Below are positions 55,554 to 63,402 of a stretch of DNA of 64,000 nt, one piece after another. The notes beneath the pieces are model-generated. The model did no database searches and had not been told where the DNA came from. It worked only from the letters and a program-made list of their open reading frames with translations. Source of the DNA: Deltaproteobacteria bacterium. Lineage in GTDB: Bacteria; Myxococcota; Myxococcia; Myxococcales; SZAS-1. The translations under genes and the position numbers were made by a program. The DNA is taken from NCBI GenBank assembly GCA_018266075.1, contig JAFEBB010000024.1, positions 35,247-99,246 of the forward strand, given 5' to 3'. Numbering within the stretch: the first letter of the stretch is position 1; every line of letters starts with the position of its first letter.

Positions 55554-57563
55554 TCACTTCGCGACCGGCCCCTGTCCGAGGTCGAGGACCGCCTTTTGGA
55601 CGCCCATCCCATTTCCGAAGAGCGGCTCCGCATGAGGATCCCGCTCTCCGCGGATCAGCTCCCAGCCGCCCTTGGGGTCGAGGTTCATGGGGTTGGCGGT
55701 GCCCAGGTAGATGTGCTTCTGGTCCGTGGCCATGGTGCGGATGCCGTAGTTGCGGTTGTTGCCCAGGCCCGTCAGCGACTCGGCCTCTGCCGGGCTGTCG
55801 CAGCCCTCGAAGCGGAAGAGGTCGGCGCCCTCGCGCGGCAGGCGGGTGCCCAGGTGCCGCATGAAGAGCCCCTCGGCGGTGTTGGGCGCGAACGGCGCGG
55901 CGTCAGGCGTCGGCGAGAGGAGCGACTCGATGCCCACCCGCGCCACCTGGCTCCAGTCGAAGGTGCCCAGATAGAGCTGATGGTCGAAGACGGTCATGCT
56001 CCAGGTGTACGCATTGAAGAAGTTGCCCACGCCGGACGCACCGAAGACGGGACGCTCGTGCTTCGGGTTCTCGTGAAAGGCGTCGAAGGCGATGGTGTAG
56101 CTCTTGGCCTCCGGGTCGTAGCGGGGCAGGTATCGCTCGCCGTAGAGGATCTTGATCTTGGGCTTCCGGGTGTCGAGGTCGTCGCCCTGGAAGACCTCGA
56201 TGGAGCGGTGCGAGCCCAGCGCCGTCGCCAGGAGCTCATCGGGGTCGAGGGTGCCGTTGCCGTTGGTGTCGAGGTTGATGACATGCGCGTTGTGCAGCGC
56301 GATCGCGGCCTCCGTGGCCACGAAGGGCACGTGCATGGTCCCCCAGTAGAGCTTGCCGTCGAACGACGCGATGGCGCCGCCACCGGTCGTCGCCGCAGCC
56401 ACCGGGTCCGGGTCGTAGTCGCTGAACGAGGAGATCTTCACCCACTTCTCGGCGTCGCTGCCGTCGAGCCCGTTGCAGCCCAGCTCCGGGCTCCGGTACA
56501 GGCCCGCCACGCGCGGGGTGAGCCCCGAGGGGTTGCCGCTGAAGGTGAGGGGCCAGGTGGTCACGTAGAGGCGGCCCTGGTGGACGGCCAGGTTGGACGC
56601 CTCGGTATCGAGGTGCCCCACCTCCTCGAAGTTGAAGAGCTCGGTCGGGTTGGTGCTCTTGTGGCCCCGCCACCGGAGCACGCTTCCGCCGGGCGCGGTG
56701 TTGCTGGTCACGTTGCTGTTGAGCACACCGGCATAGAGGACCCCCTGGTCGACCACCCAGGTGCGGATGTCGCCGTATGCGGGGAGGTTCTTCGCGCCGA
56801 GGAGTGCGCCCGTCGACGCGTCGAAGGCGAACATGTTGATGCCGCCCAGCGCAGACGGCCCGGCGAGAAAGACCACGCCGTCGGCGGTGCCCGCCGAGCG
56901 GAAGCCAATGGTGGACCTGCGCAGGAGGTCAGCGGGGCCAGGGGGCGGGTTGAGCGGGACGAGGCTCTCCGCGCCCAGGTCGTAGCGGAAGAGATTGGGC
57001 GCCCGGAAGTCTCCCGTCTTCGAGGCGCTGGAGCCGAACTCGCAGACCCACTCATTCGTGACTTGCGGCGAGGCGGCGCCCAGGAACCCGCTCTCCACCA
57101 GGCAGAGCGTGTTGGCCACGGTGCCGAACCACAGCGAGCCCTTGGTCCGCGTGAGGCCCCACACGTAGGCGTCGTTCACCTTGGGCATGCCCGTGCTGCA
57201 CGGCGGCTTGGTGATGGGCTGGCCCACGCCGTTGAAGCACTCGTCGGGCTGGGCCTTAGCGAGCAGATCGCGGTCCAGGACCCGCTCCATCTCCACCCGG
57301 TGATCGTGGTCGGCGAGGAAGCGCGTGCTCACCCAGAACGCGGTGAGCTTCGCCACGTTGGCCGCGTCGCCCTGCAGGGGGAGCAGCTCAGGGTTGTCCA
57401 CACCCTGGTCTGACTTGAACAGGTCGCCCGCCCCCTCGGAGACTGCCTCGCCCCGCGGGGCCTCCGCGGCGTTGCTGAGCCGCTCCGGCGGCGCACCTGC
57501 ATTGCTGCATCCGGCCGCCAACAGGCATGCCGCGACCAACCGTCGCCACCATCCACCCTTCAT
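55554..57563 (-). CDS. Large lipoprotein, beta-propeller-like, with an EF-hand-type loop
   Basis: A 669-residue lipoprotein. The ATG at 57563 opens a signal with lipobox CLLAAGC (about Cys19). The body repeatedly shows strand patterns such as GKLYWGTMHVP, GRLYVTTWPLTF, HQLYLGTFDWSQ and KHIYLGTANP spaced by 40-80 residues, suggesting a beta-propeller (inference). Near residue 430 the loop DTNGNGTLDPDEL fits a canonical EF-hand calcium site. No enzyme signature is visible. It converges with the sigma factor gene; the upstream 351 bases hold no gene. Confidence 0.78.
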   Translation of the reverse strand: MKGGWWRRLVAACLLAAGCSNAGAPPERLSNAAEAPRGEAVSEGAGDLFKSDQGVDNPELLPLQGDAANVAKLTAFWVSTRFLADHDHRVEMERVLDRDLLAKAQPDECFNGVGQPITKPPCSTGMPKVNDAYVWGLTRTKGSLWFGTVANTLCLVESGFLGAASPQVTNEWVCEFGSSASKTGDFRAPNLFRYDLGAESLVPLNPPPGPADLLRRSTIGFRSAGTADGVVFLAGPSALGGINMFAFDASTGALLGAKNLPAYGDIRTWVVDQGVLYAGVLNSNVTSNTAPGGSVLRWRGHKSTNPTELFNFEEVGHLDTEASNLAVHQGRLYVTTWPLTFSGNPSGLTPRVAGLYRSPELGCNGLDGSDAEKWVKISSFSDYDPDPVAAATTGGGAIASFDGKLYWGTMHVPFVATEAAIALHNAHVINLDTNGNGTLDPDELLATALGSHRSIEVFQGDDLDTRKPKIKILYGERYLPRYDPEAKSYTIAFDAFHENPKHERPVFGASGVGNFFNAYTWSMTVFDHQLYLGTFDWSQVARVGIESLLSPTPDAAPFAPNTAEGLFMRHLGTRLPREGADLFRFEGCDSPAEAESLTGLGNNRNYGIRTMATDQKHIYLGTANPMNLDPKGGWELIRGERDPHAEPLFGNGMGVQKAVLDLGQGPVAK

Positions 57564-57914
57564 GGTTTCACCCCTCTCCCTCCGAGCGACCATTCGCTCG
57601 CGACCGGGACGGAGAGCATGGGGTGGGCCAGCCCACAGGCCGCTCGGTGTGGAGGCGCCGACGGCCGCAACGCCTGCTTGGCCGCATGAGGAGCGTTGAA
57701 GGGCTCTGGCCGGTCGAACGGTCGTCGGGCAAGCGAGCGGCACGACTGCGCAGGTAGGGAACTGCGCTTCACCGGGTGTGTGGGTCGGGCGGCTGGGAGC
57801 GGTGCTCGCACAAGGGTCGACGCCTGGAACGCGCCGTGCTCGGCCGCTCGAGAAGGCCGCGGCCCCCAAGTCGAAGGTGCGGGGCGCGCCGGTTTGCCAC
57901 GGGCGGGATTCGGG
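57564..57914. other. Non-coding gap upstream of the large lipoprotein gene
   Basis: These 351 bases lie between the start of the lipoprotein gene (minus strand) and the stop of the DUF4388-like gene. Plus-strand open frames here show no family resemblance and are antisense to the next gene. No repeat, RNA or promoter consensus was identified. Confidence 0.45.
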
Positions 57915-58598
57915 CTAACCGAGCAGCCCCAACGAGAGCAGTGCCCCGAGCAACCGGATCTCCTGCTCGGTCCGCGCGGGGAGATCGGTCGTGGCCAACC
58001 CGGTGGCTCCAGTACCAAGCTGGCGGACCAGGCGAAGCTCCGCGGGGCGCAACTTCAATGCGTCGAGCTGTGCGGTCGTCGCGCGCAGCTTGACCACCTT
58101 CTCGAGCATCGCGTGCACGAACCCGCTGGCGACCTCCAGCGGAACGTCCAACCGGAACGCCGCCAACATCGTTTCCGCGATGGGAAAGCGCACCGTGTGC
58201 TCGGTCGCTGCACTGCCCGCTTCGGCGACCGCCACCGGGCCGGGCGTCGAAAGCGCTCGGGCAAAGACCACGCGGACCTGCTCATCCAGCGCGGCGGCAA
58301 GATCGGGCGCGGTGATCAGCTCCTCGAGGATGAGGAGCTCGCCGAGCTTGACGTGAGAGGCTTTGGCCACCGCGCCGATGGAGCCGACCAGGTCAGGGTC
58401 GAGCTTGCCTCGGGCCGCCAACAAGTCTCCGAGCCGGTCCTCGGTGAACTCGGAGCGGGTGCCGACGAGACTGCCCGATTTCACCCAGAGCTCGCGCTTC
58501 GATCCCGGAGTTCCCACGGCAAGCACTTGCGCGACACCGGTGAGGTGGGCTTCGGCGAGGGACGCGAGCAGATCGCGATTGAATGGCGCTTCGGCCAC
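57915..58598 (-). CDS. DUF4388-like regulatory protein
   Basis: A 227-residue protein starting from the GTG at 58598 (VAEAPFNRDLL), with AGGA eight bases upstream. The open frame reaches 59006, but the extra part lies in low-complexity DNA and has no family sequence. LLASLAEAHLTGVAQVLA, then KRELWVKSGSLVGTRSEF and EDRLGDLLAARGKLDP, form the DUF4388-type pattern seen in myxobacterial signalling proteins. It continues LGELLILEELITAPDLAAALDEQVR. A C-terminal helical part resembles that of type IV pilus or gliding regulators only loosely. Start site uncertain. Confidence 0.68.
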   Translation of the reverse strand: MAEAPFNRDLLASLAEAHLTGVAQVLAVGTPGSKRELWVKSGSLVGTRSEFTEDRLGDLLAARGKLDPDLVGSIGAVAKASHVKLGELLILEELITAPDLAAALDEQVRVVFARALSTPGPVAVAEAGSAATEHTVRFPIAETMLAAFRLDVPLEVASGFVHAMLEKVVKLRATTAQLDALKLRPAELRLVRQLGTGATGLATTDLPARTEQEIRLLGALLSLGLLG

Positions 58599-58982
58599 GT
58601 GGACGTCCTGGCCCCCCAGCGCTCTCGACTCACCCAAGAATAGCGAAGCCTCGAACGCTCGCGCACGGCCGTCTTCTGAATGAGAGCCCAATGAGCATCG
58701 ACGCGCTTTTCGGCCCAGACCTGATGCCCAGGTGACCTTCGACGATGCAGCAACGACCGTGAGATCCACCCAGTTGAGGACCGGGCCCCGCGACGGGCGT
58801 TCACAAGCGCGGCGTCGATGCGAGATCTTTCGGGCGATCCGCCCCGACGGCTCCGGGCGCTCAGGCTCACGCCAACGACGGGCCTGCCACGCCCCCTCTT
58901 GGGCTCTGCGCAAATCCCCATCAATCAGGGCCGGGTCGCGAAGGCCCTCCGCGAAGTAGGCAGCAGCTCGCCGGCTCCCGTC
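58599..58982. other. Gene-free stretch before the 32-bp array
   Basis: No supported gene. Open frames on either strand lack family sequence and consistent codon use. A faint extension of the 32-bp periodicity may start near 58921 (CAATCAGGG). Confidence 0.45.
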
Positions 58983-59647
58983 GCAACCGAACTCCTGCCC
59001 GAACACCGAGCGTCGCGCCGAACTGCGCCCCGAATCGCGCCCCCCAATCGGAACTGCACCTCGAACGCGCGGTGACCGGATCGGACTGCCCCCCGAAGAT
59101 GCTCGAAGCAGTTCGAACCGCAGTTCTCGGCGCGTGAGTCAGGTTCGGACCGCTGTTCCCTCCGGCGGCGCGCTCCTCGGGCCGCTGTTCCAAATGACCT
59201 CGCGCGATCCGGGTCCTGGCTGCAAATCGCCGTGGTCGGTTTGAACTGTTGCCCGAGACCGCCCAGCTCGATTGGGACTTGGATCCCAAATTGGTCCGTG
59301 CGTTTTGAACCGCTGTTCAAAACGGGTCGAGGCGATTCGGGGTCGGGTCCCAACCGTACCGGCCGAATCGGGGCGCTGTTCCAAATGCCTTGGAGCATTT
59401 CGGGGTGCTGCTTCAACTCGACGCCCGCGATTCGGGCTGGGGGTTCCCCCAGCCTCGAGCCAATCGAACTGCGCTCCAATCAGGCCCGGCGATTCCGGAT
59501 GCGATTCAATACGGGTCCAGCTGTTTGAAATCACGACGCAATCGGTGAGCTCGCCATCGAGCCTCGGTTGCGTCTGCGTGCTGGGGTCTGAGGTCCAAAT
59601 TCCAATGCGCCTCGACCAATCGGGCTGAAGTAGCCCCCGTTTTGTCC
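58983..59647. repeat. Degenerate tandem array of about 21 units of 30-33 bp (mostly 32)
   Basis: Units begin at 58983, 59014, 59044, 59077, 59109, 59141, 59173, 59205, 59237, 59269, 59301, 59333, 59364, 59396, 59428, 59460, 59490, 59521, 59553, 59585 and 59616. Spacings are 30-33 bp, most exactly 32. The consensus begins CGATTCGGAACGCTGTTCC and continues AAATGCCC, then a variable GC-rich third. Individual units are heavily diverged, so this is an old array, but the phase is kept. Since 32 is not a multiple of three it is not a coding repeat. It runs into the probable IS3-type end near 59626. Confidence 0.75.
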
Positions 59648-59710
59648 GGACACGTCCATGAGCACTAGGACAGTCCCAGGACTGAGGAGCGGAAGACGCC
59701 GGAGGTCGAA

Positions 59711-60073
59711 GTGATCGAGCGCACGAGGCCCGGTCGCCGGCGGCGGTACACGGCGCAAGAGAAGCGGCAGATTCTCGACGAGGCAGAGGCGCCGGGCAGC
59801 AGCATGTCGGCGCGACGGTACGGAATCGCACCGAGCCTGCTGTCTCGCTGGCGCCGACTCGAAGACGAAGGCGCGCTGCCGAGCCTCGGTGCCGACGAGC
59901 ACGTGGTGCCTGAGTCGAAGGTGAGAAACCTGGAGCACCAGGTGCGCGAGCTCCAGCGGCTGCTCGGAAAGAAGACGCTCGAGAACGAAATTCTCAAAGA
60001 CGCGCTCGAGCTGACGCGCTCAAAAAAACTGATCTCGCCCGGGAGCTCGCCGCGACGCGGAGGTACCCGGTGA
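59711..60073 (+). CDS. IS3-family transposase OrfA
   Basis: A 120-residue protein with a GTG start. RRRYTAQEKRQILDEAE...SMSARRYGIAPSLLSRWRR is an HTH_Tnp_1 DNA-binding helix-turn-helix (about 10-50). A leucine zipper follows at about 70-98 (VRNLEHQVRELQRLLGKKTL). A run of seven A at 60022-60028 is the expected slippery site: a -1 shift there reads on into orfB (TDLARELAATRRYPVKRVAEALG). The family's normal OrfAB fusion cannot be completed because orfB is broken. Confidence 0.8.
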   Translation: MIERTRPGRRRRYTAQEKRQILDEAEAPGSSMSARRYGIAPSLLSRWRRLEDEGALPSLGADEHVVPESKVRNLEHQVRELQRLLGKKTLENEILKDALELTRSKKLISPGSSPRRGGTR

Positions 60074-60258
60074 AGCGCGTGGCCGAGGCGCTGGGCGTGT
60101 CGCGGTCGAATCTCGCAGAGCCGAAGCAGCGCAAGCCGCGCGGCCCGTACGCGAAGCCAGGCGACGCGGCCAGCTCGATCAGGGCTCTCGGGGATTTTCG
60201 CTCGAAGACCAGAATGGGGCGCTCATCGTCGTCTTGCGGCCATCGGTTGTCGGCGTGA
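60028..60258 (+). pseudogene. Truncated IS3-family OrfB
   Basis: In the -1 frame relative to orfA the sequence reads RYPVKRVAEALGVSRSNLAE, then KQRKPRGPYAKPGD, the typical N-terminus of IS3 OrfB. After this the similarity stops and the frame ends at 60258. The whole rve/DDE integrase core is missing. A GTG at 60070 could start the 62-residue remnant. Confidence 0.7.
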
Positions 60259-60431
60259 TCCGGAGCGCAGTGACAACGCTCTATCCGGAGCTCCACCGGG
60301 AGTTCGAGCGCCGAGCTTCAGCCCGCTCCTGAAGTCTCGGCAGAGAGCTCTTACGACGCCCGTAAGTCCGGCGAAGGCTTGCCCGCCTCGGCAGCCGTCT
60401 TCACCTTTCCCCGGGGCACCGGGAGGGCGCG

Positions 60432-61820
60432 TTGGAGATCGGCTTCGAGACCATCGGCAATGCCACGCTCATCGTCCACGATCAGCGGCCGGTGCTGGTG
60501 ACGGATCCGTGGATCCAGGGCAGCGCCTACTTCGGGAGCTGGAAGCTCTCGCACGAGGTGCCCGAGCCGCAGTTCAAGGCCGCGTGCGACGCGGAGTACG
60601 TGTGGTTCTCGCACGGGCACCCGGATCACCTGAACTCGGAGTCGCTGCCGCTCTTCAGCAAGCAGAAGATCCTCTTGCCGGACCATGTCGGCCGCCGCAT
60701 CGAGAAGGACCTGCGCGGGCAAGGCTTCAAGGTGATGGTGATGCCCAGCCGCACCTGGCTGCCGCTGTCGCCGCGCGTGCGAGTGATGTGCATCCCCGAC
60801 TTCAACCAGGACGCCATCCTGCTCGTGGACGTGAACGGCCGGTTGGTCGTGAACCTCAACGACGCCGGCGACCGCGGCTGGGGAAACCTGGTGCGCAAGC
60901 TGGTGAAGACGTACCGCGTCTCGTACCTGCTCGCGCTCTACGGCCACGGCGACGCGGACATGATCAACTTCTTCGACGAGTCGGGTACGCGCGTGCCCCG
61001 GCCGCCGAAGACGCCGCTCGGCGAGCAGATCTCGCGCGACGCCGAGGTGCTGGGCACGCGGTTCTTCATTCCGTTCTCGTCGCTGCACCGCTACCAGCGC
61101 ACCGACAGCGCCTGGGCCGCGCCGCGCGCCGCCACGCCCGACGACTACGCCGACGGCTGGGACTCGAAGGCGTGCGAGCTCTTGCCCGCGTTCCTGCGCG
61201 TGGACTGCGCCAAGGACAGCTTTGAGCGCATCGATCCCAAGCCGACCGCGGACACGCTCTATCCGCCCGAGCACTTCGGCGACGACTGGAGCCAGCGGCT
61301 CGAGCCCGGCGACCTGAAGAAGCTGGAGGACTACTTCGGCGCCATCGAGCGGCTCCGCGACGGCATCGACTTCGTGGGCTTCAAGGTCGGCGGCAAGTCG
61401 CACACGCTCTGGCTGCGATCGCGCGGACGGCTGCGCAAGGGGCTGACGCTGGAGGCTCCACGGAACTCGCTCATGGCCGCGGTGGAGAATGAGGTCTTCG
61501 ACGACCTGCTCATCGGCAACTTCACCAAGGTGACCTTGCACGGGCGCTGGCCGGCGACGCAGCCGCTGTATCCGGACTTCACGCCCTTCGTGGCCAAGTA
61601 CGCCGACAACGGCCGGGCCAAGACCCAGGTGGAGCTCGACGCGTACTTCGCCGAGTACCGCCGGCGCGATCAGCTGGGCTATGCGCGCGCGATCTTCCAG
61701 AACGAGGTGCTGCGGCCGGTGCAGGAGGCATCGAAGAACGTGCTGCGGACGGCGGTCGGCCCGCGCTCGAGCATGTACAAGCTCGCGAAGCGGACGTACT
61801 GGAGCCTGCGCAGCCGCTAG
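60432..61820 (+). CDS. MBL-fold metal-dependent hydrolase
   Basis: A 462-residue protein with a TTG start at 60432 and GGAGGG upstream. The metallo-beta-lactamase core occupies about residues 1-200: FETIGNATLIV, VTDPWIQGSAYFG, and the metal motif SHGHPDHLN (HxHxDH). The later VVNLNDAGDRGW supplies another ligand. The layout of the N-terminal part recalls the UlaG/CMP-Neu5Ac hydroxylase-like branch. The C-terminal 230 residues are unassigned. Reaction and substrate unknown. It overlaps hemW by four bases at their stops (convergent). Confidence 0.82.
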   Translation: MEIGFETIGNATLIVHDQRPVLVTDPWIQGSAYFGSWKLSHEVPEPQFKAACDAEYVWFSHGHPDHLNSESLPLFSKQKILLPDHVGRRIEKDLRGQGFKVMVMPSRTWLPLSPRVRVMCIPDFNQDAILLVDVNGRLVVNLNDAGDRGWGNLVRKLVKTYRVSYLLALYGHGDADMINFFDESGTRVPRPPKTPLGEQISRDAEVLGTRFFIPFSSLHRYQRTDSAWAAPRAATPDDYADGWDSKACELLPAFLRVDCAKDSFERIDPKPTADTLYPPEHFGDDWSQRLEPGDLKKLEDYFGAIERLRDGIDFVGFKVGGKSHTLWLRSRGRLRKGLTLEAPRNSLMAAVENEVFDDLLIGNFTKVTLHGRWPATQPLYPDFTPFVAKYADNGRAKTQVELDAYFAEYRRRDQLGYARAIFQNEVLRPVQEASKNVLRTAVGPRSSMYKLAKRTYWSLRSR

Positions 61821-62986
61821 ATCAGCCGCACCGCCGCTTCGGTGTGCACATCCAGCCCGCGCTCGGTAAGCGTGAGCCGATCGCCCTCGAACGCCGCCCA
61901 GCCGCCGACCACCAGTCGCTTGGCCTTCTTGCGCAGCTCGTGCGGATCGCGTCCGAAGGTCTCGCAGATCTGCGCGATGTCGACGCCCTCCGTGAGCCGC
62001 AAGCCGAGCATCAACCGTTCGGTAAACAAATCGTCGCCGGTGAGCGGCTCGACCTTCTCCGCGCGGCGCCCTTCCGCGAGCGCGGCCATGTAGCCCTCGG
62101 CCGCGCGGGTGTTCGAGTAGCGCTCGCCGCCGTTTCGCGGGCCACCGTCGGCTTGCCGATAGCCCGTCGCGCCGCAACCGAGCGCCAGGTACTCGCCGCC
62201 CTTCCAGTAGAGCGCGTTGTGCCGGCTGCTCTTGCCATCGCGCGCGTAGTTCGAGATCTCGTAGCGCGCGTAGCCGGCGTCCCGGAGCACGTCGCGAACC
62301 TGCTCGCCCATGCGCGCCGTCGAATCGTCGTCGGGCAACGTGAGCGTGCCCTCGCGGAGCTGCTTCGCCATCGGCACTTCGACGGCCTGCGCCTCCAGCG
62401 TCAGCGCATACGCCGACAAGTGATCCGGCCCGAGCGAGACCGCGTGCCGCGCGTCTTCGGCCGCCGTCTCGCCGCCGTGGCCCGCCGAGCCGTAGAGCAG
62501 ATCGAGCGAGAGATTCGTGAAGCCCGCATCGCGCGCGGCCTGGAACGCGCGCTCCGCTTCGCGCGCGGAGTGCGTGCGCCCGAGCGCGGTGAGCGCCTTG
62601 GAATCGAAGCTCTGCATGCCAATGGAGAGCCGGTTCACACCCAGCGCGCGAAAGGCCGTGAACCGCTCGGCGTCCGACGCGCCGGGATTGGCCTCGAGCG
62701 TGATCTCCGCGTCCGGCGCGACCGCGAAGCGCGCGCGAATGGCCGCCAGCACGTCGGCCAGACATGCGGGCTCCCAGAGCGAGGGCGTCCCGCCGCCGAT
62801 GTAGATCGTCTCCACCGTGCGCCCCGCGAACCGCTCGGCACGCTGCTCGAGCTCGCGGAGCATGGCGTCGGCGTAGCGCCGGTGCGGCACCACCTGCTCC
62901 ACTTGGCTGGCGAAGTCGCAGTACGGGCACTTCGACAGGCAGTACGGAAAGTGAAGGTAGACGCCGAAGCGGGCAAACGGGATCAT
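61817..62986 (-). CDS. hemW: Radical SAM heme chaperone HemW
   Basis: A 389-residue protein of the HemN/HemW radical SAM family. The N-terminus GVYLHFPYCLSKCPYCDF has the CxxxCxxC iron-sulfur motif. GGGTPS, EANPG, NRLSIGMQSF and the later NYARDGKSSRHN with YWKGGEYLALGCGA are typical. The length (about 390) and the C-terminal HemN_C-type region fit HemW, a heme-trafficking protein, rather than the longer coproporphyrinogen dehydrogenase HemN. The ATG at 62986 gives the family start. Confidence 0.9.
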   Translation of the reverse strand: MIPFARFGVYLHFPYCLSKCPYCDFASQVEQVVPHRRYADAMLRELEQRAERFAGRTVETIYIGGGTPSLWEPACLADVLAAIRARFAVAPDAEITLEANPGASDAERFTAFRALGVNRLSIGMQSFDSKALTALGRTHSAREAERAFQAARDAGFTNLSLDLLYGSAGHGGETAAEDARHAVSLGPDHLSAYALTLEAQAVEVPMAKQLREGTLTLPDDDSTARMGEQVRDVLRDAGYARYEISNYARDGKSSRHNALYWKGGEYLALGCGATGYRQADGGPRNGGERYSNTRAAEGYMAALAEGRRAEKVEPLTGDDLFTERLMLGLRLTEGVDIAQICETFGRDPHELRKKAKRLVVGGWAAFEGDRLTLTERGLDVHTEAAVRLI

Positions 62987-63037
62987 CGCTGTCGCTGTAC
63001 TAACCCGCGCCGCGCGCGCGGTCACGGGAGGCGGCAG

Positions 63038-63328
63038 ATGGCCAAGCGGCTGGCGCTCTGGGCGCTCTTCGGATTGGTGGGCGGCTACGCGCTCTCCACC
63101 TGGCTGGGCATGCGCTACACCCACTGGTTCTTCGACCCGGGCGAGCACTCGCCCATCTCCTGCGCCCCGGTGGTCCAGGAGGCCTTCTCCAAGCTCCTCA
63201 CCATCGAGCTCTGGGGTTCAGGGGTTTCCCTGATCCTGTTCATCATCCTGGGGGCGATGTGGGAGCGCTCGCGCGCCCTCAAGGCCAAAGTGCAAGCGGC
63301 CACCGCCACGCCCCCAACTGCGCGTTGA
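63038..63328 (+). CDS. Small two-span membrane protein
   Basis: A 96-residue protein from the ATG at 63038, with GGGAGG upstream. Two hydrophobic spans lie at about 5-24 (LALWALFGLVGGYALSTWLG) and 56-75 (ELWGSGVSLILFIILGAMW). A short loop between them contains a single Cys, and the C-terminal tail is basic. It is divergent from hemW. It ends 74 bases before the partial kinase gene. Function unknown. Confidence 0.65.
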   Translation: MAKRLALWALFGLVGGYALSTWLGMRYTHWFFDPGEHSPISCAPVVQEAFSKLLTIELWGSGVSLILFIILGAMWERSRALKAKVQAATATPPTAR

Positions 63329-63402
63329 CCCCCTTCGCGGCCGGGGGCTAACGTCGGTGGGTTGGCTCCCCGCTTTTCCGCGCGCTCCCGAGAGACTCCA
63401 GC

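Larger units (their letters stand above)
59626..60340 (+). mobile_element. Decayed IS3-family insertion sequence
   Basis: The left end TGAAGTAGCCCCCGTTTTGT (59626-59645) resembles IS3-group terminal repeats. An orfA-like gene and the start of orfB follow, then sequence loses resemblance after about 60170. No matching inverted right end was found before the next gene at 60432, so the element is truncated and inactive for transposition by itself. The right boundary is approximate. Confidence 0.6.

Noticed and set aside
57696..58643. Plus-strand frame antisense to the DUF4388-like gene
   Set aside because: It shows no domain, and the minus strand carries a family-like pattern and better codon use.
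59100..59130. tRNA-like TTCGAACC word
   Set aside because: It occurs as one variant of the 32-bp unit; no acceptor stem or anticodon arm can be formed around it.
58983..59647. CRISPR array
   Set aside because: There are no conserved repeat/variable spacer blocks; all parts of the 32-bp unit diverge to a similar degree, and no cas genes are present.
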